From the NCBI GenBank assembly GCA_947498815.1, contig CANMLU010000001.1, positions 62,001 to 126,000 of the forward strand: a stretch of DNA of 64,000 nt, written 5' to 3'. The position numbers and the translations under genes were made by a program. The DNA comes from an uncultured Aquimarina sp. (GTDB lineage Bacteria > Bacteroidota > Bacteroidia > Flavobacteriales > Flavobacteriaceae). Each line of letters opens with the position of its first letter. The stretch's first letter is position 1. This document shows positions 61,642-64,000 of this stretch, in pieces. Under the pieces are notes generated by a model. That model did no database searches. It was not told where the DNA came from and was given only the letters and a program-made list of their open reading frames with translations.

Positions 61642-62132
61642 TATTCAAATATTAAGTTGTTCTTTGATTTAAGTACTTCGTGTTCTAATGTATACGCAGT
61701 AACAATTTGTGAGACGGAAAGCAGATGGGTTAACAATGATTTGCTTGAAAAATTTGCTGCTTCGGTCTCTATTTTTAAGAAAAAATCTACTTTTTTCAAC
61801 TCTGGGATTAAATATTTCGTCACAGAAGTATCATCTGATATAGAAAACAACCCTTCAGAAGTTGTTTTTTTGGATACTACATCAGATTTAAATTTATTTC
61901 CAACTAGACTATAAGAGTTATATTGAAAATGGTCATAAAATTGATATAATGGAAATTTTGCTACGAGATCATCATATTCAAAATTAATGTCTTCTTTGGT
62001 CCTAAAAAGTTTTAAATTCAGTCTTTTGTTAAGTAAAAAGGCCAATCTATAGGATGCTAATGAACAATGAATAGCAATAAGCTCGTAATCATCATCTTCT
62101 AGAGTATCCAAAACTAACTTCTGAATGGCCAT
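61641..62132 (-). CDS. IPExxxVDY family protein
   Basis: 163 residues, soluble. The family-naming motif is present in slightly varied form as IPELKKVDFFLKIE (Phe for Tyr), and the N-terminal YELIAIHCSLASYRLAFLLN and FLFRTKED-like segments (LKLFRTKEDINFEYD) fit. The function is unknown; the gene is consistently located upstream of pyk in flavobacteria, which the TAATG overlap here strengthens. Confidence 0.85.
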   Translation of the reverse strand: MAIQKLVLDTLEDDDYELIAIHCSLASYRLAFLLNKRLNLKLFRTKEDINFEYDDLVAKFPLYQFYDHFQYNSYSLVGNKFKSDVVSKKTTSEGLFSISDDTSVTKYLIPELKKVDFFLKIETEAANFSSKSLLTHLLSVSQIVTAYTLEHEVLKSKNNLIFE

Positions 62133-62316
62133 TTTAGTGTCTGTTTTTCCCAGAATTAACGCGAAATATACAAATAAAATCAGCTAACGACTTTAATTAA
62201 ATCTAAAGATATTTCACGAAAACGATTGAGTTAGTATCTTTTATGAATAAAGAATTGTTGTTTTAATGAGAAGAAGGTATTTATACCCTTTTGAAGAAAG
62301 TAATCTTTTGTATTTA

Positions 62317-63051
62317 TTAAGAATCAATTTTGGATTGAAATGCAAAATAGGCTCTCTTGGACGCTTTTTCTTCAGCTTTTTTCTTTGAAGTCGCTCTGGC
62401 TTTTGCTATCACTTTGTCGTTTATCCATAATTTGACCGCAAAGTGTTTCATTTCATCTCTTCCGGTATCTTCATAGACTTCATAGCTGAAGACTTTTTTC
62501 TCTTTTTGACACCATTCTATCAGTAGACTTTTATAACTTATGATCTGACCCTCAAGACTTTCGATATCTACATAAGGGTCAATAACTGCCTCATGAATAA
62601 ATCGTTCGCAGTAGGGATAACCACGATCAAGATAAATGGCACCTATTAGTGCCTCAAAAAGATTTCCATGAATATTAATTCCAAATTGAGTTTTTGGAAT
62701 ATTAGTTCTTACCAGGTCGATTAACTTTAGATCTTTACCTAATTCATTAAGGTGTTTTCTACTTACTACTTTTGCTCTCATTTTTGTGAGATACCCTTCA
62801 TTTCCTTCGGGCACTTTTTTAAATAAGTGGGCAGCAATAACACTACTTAACATGGCATCACCCAAAAACTCTAACCGTTCATAGTTTAGTGCATTTCCTT
62901 TTTTGTCCTTTAGATTAAGAGATCTATGTGTAAATGCTTTTTCGTAGGGCTTAATATTTTTGGGTTTGAAGCTCAATATTTTTTGAATTTTGGAAAAAAA
63001 ATTCCCGTTCTTTTCAGAGCGGGAACTTAATATGTTGCGAATAACATTCAT
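62317..63051 (-). CDS. rnc: ribonuclease III
   Basis: 244 residues. RNase III signature LNYERLEFLGDAMLSSVIAA (catalytic Glu/Asp), second metal motif NLFEALIGAIYLDRGYP, and a C-terminal double-stranded RNA-binding domain (about 170-242; YKSLLIEWCQKEKK, KARATSKKKAEEKASKRA). It cuts double-stranded RNA in rRNA and mRNA processing. It starts within the fabF stop (TAATG junction), the order fabF-rnc being conserved in this group. Confidence 0.95.
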   Translation of the reverse strand: MNVIRNILSSRSEKNGNFFSKIQKILSFKPKNIKPYEKAFTHRSLNLKDKKGNALNYERLEFLGDAMLSSVIAAHLFKKVPEGNEGYLTKMRAKVVSRKHLNELGKDLKLIDLVRTNIPKTQFGINIHGNLFEALIGAIYLDRGYPYCERFIHEAVIDPYVDIESLEGQIISYKSLLIEWCQKEKKVFSYEVYEDTGRDEMKHFAVKLWINDKVIAKARATSKKKAEEKASKRAYFAFQSKIDS

Positions 63052-64000
63052 TATTCGTCTAACTTTTTAAATAACACACAAGCATTATGACCTCCGAAAC
63101 CAAAAGTATTACTCATGGCATAGGTAATATCACGTTTTTGCGCTTTGTTTAAGGTCAAATTCAACGAAGCATCTATGTTCTCATCCACTGTAGAGTGGTT
63201 GATTGTAGGTGGCACTGTATTATGTTGCATAGCAAGTATAGAAGCAATAGCTTCAATAGCACCTGCAGCACCAAGTAAGTGACCTGTCATAGATTTTGTT
63301 GAGTTGATATTGATACTAGGCGCATGACTTCCAAAAACTTTAGTAATAGCTTTCAATTCTGCGACATCTCCTAATGGTGTGGAGGTGCCATGAGTGTTTA
63401 TAGCATCTACTTGTTCTGGTTGTACACCTGCATCTCTTAAACAATTAAGCATTACGCGCTCTACACCTATTCCATCTGGATGTGGTGCAGTCATGTGATA
63501 TGCATCACTAGACATTCCACCTCCAACAACTTCGGCATAAATTTTTGCGCCACGTGCTTTTGCATGTTCATATTCTTCAAGAATAAGAGTTCCCCCACCT
63601 TCACCAAGCACAAAACCATCTCTGGTTGCGTCGAATGGCCTAGAGGCAGTTTCTGGGGTTTCATTTCTTGTCGATAGGGCATGCATGGCATTAAATCCTC
63701 CCATACCAGCTATAGTTACTGCTGCTTCGCTTCCACCTGTAATGATAATATCACAATGTCCTAAACGAATATAGTTTAAGGCATCTATCATTGCGTTTGC
63801 AGAGGAGGCACAGGCAGAAACTGTGGTATAATTGGGCCCCATAAAACCATTTCGAATAGAGATGTGTCCCGGTGCAATATCTGCAATCATCTTCGGAATA
63901 AAGAACGGATTGAAACGCGGAGTTCCATCACCGTTGGCATAACCAATCACTTCTTGTTGAAATGTTTCTATTCCTCCGATTCCGGCACCCCAAATCACAC
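63051..64000 (-). CDS. fabF: beta-ketoacyl-ACP synthase II, N-terminus cut by window edge
   Basis: About 316 residues visible; roughly the first 100 lie beyond the right edge. The catalytic Cys is in TTVSACASSANAMIDA, the two active-site His in INTHGTSTPLGDVAE and KSMTGHLLGAAGAIEA, and the C-terminus is SNTFGFGGHNACVLFKK. It condenses malonyl-ACP with acyl-ACP in fatty acid elongation. The frame is open to the window end, so no start codon should be assigned here. Confidence 0.95.
   Translation of the reverse strand, partial: VIWGAGIGGIETFQQEVIGYANGDGTPRFNPFFIPKMIADIAPGHISIRNGFMGPNYTTVSACASSANAMIDALNYIRLGHCDIIITGGSEAAVTIAGMGGFNAMHALSTRNETPETASRPFDATRDGFVLGEGGGTLILEEYEHAKARGAKIYAEVVGGGMSSDAYHMTAPHPDGIGVERVMLNCLRDAGVQPEQVDAINTHGTSTPLGDVAELKAITKVFGSHAPSININSTKSMTGHLLGAAGAIEAIASILAMQHNTVPPTINHSTVDENIDASLNLTLNKAQKRDITYAMSNTFGFGGHNACVLFKKLDE

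Noticed and set aside
1-64000. Insertion sequences, integrases, phage genes, tRNA or rRNA genes, CRISPR arrays
   Set aside because: I looked for transposase, integrase, phage structural and RNA signatures on both strands and saw none; apart from the small repeats listed, the window looks stable and chromosomal.

Overview
The window is an AT-rich stretch of a chromosome from a member of the Bacteroidetes, almost certainly a (probably marine) Flavobacteriaceae and perhaps close to Aquimarina. This rests on protein families rather than on any rRNA: DUF3078, DUF2480 and IPExxxVDY proteins, type IX secretion (T9SS) C-terminal sorting domains, many short lipoproteins, a hybrid one-protein two-component regulator, and promoters of the TTG-N20-TAnnTTTG type. 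No rRNA, tRNA, CRISPR array, phage module or recognisable insertion sequence was seen.

Layout. 1-4.5 kb: a SulP anion transporter (cut by the left edge) directly abutting a universal stress protein, opposite a CPA1-type cation/proton antiporter. 4.5-18.6 kb: an outer-membrane and secretion region that looks built for scavenging extracellular nucleic acid: three endonuclease/exonuclease/phosphatase (EEP) proteins with different predicted locations, a TonB-dependent receptor paired with a DUF5689 lipoprotein, and several small lipoproteins. 18.7-22.5 kb: HflX GTPase and two DUF3078 outer-membrane proteins around a GNAT acetyltransferase.

22.7-36.5 kb: a complete SUF iron-sulfur cluster assembly set, all on the minus strand in the order sufA-sufB-sufC-sufD-sufS-sufE-sufT-thioesterase-DUF2480. 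It is interrupted by passenger genes: a lactonase-like metallohydrolase, a small lipoprotein, a four-helix-bundle protein, a beta-lactamase-like hydrolase on the opposite strand, a T9SS alpha/beta hydrolase, an M43 metalloprotease and a DUF4377 lipoprotein. Candidate promoter elements before sufA, sufS and sufE suggest it is now read as several units.

36.6-48.6 kb: ordinary metabolism and transport: ThiL, a zinc-ribbon protein, an alpha/beta hydrolase, BrnQ, a di-haem cytochrome c peroxidase, a VOC protein, a second beta-lactamase-like hydrolase, an M24 aminopeptidase P and a large BNR-repeat propeller protein.

48.6-60.2 kb: a signalling island: a membrane GAF-AraC regulator, a collagen-like lipoprotein and its decayed paralogue, a large hybrid sensor/AraC regulator, an AraC-domain-only protein, a PAS histidine kinase with a single-domain response regulator, and two very small genes encoding double-glycine leader peptides. 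One of these peptides has a duplicated 17-residue core unit. This is the most interesting part of the window: it could be a peptide-signal or RiPP-like system, although no peptidase-transporter or modifying enzyme is in view.

60.2-64 kb: conserved housekeeping genes, pyk, an IPExxxVDY protein, rnc and fabF (cut by the right edge), joined by TAATG stop/start overlaps at two junctions.
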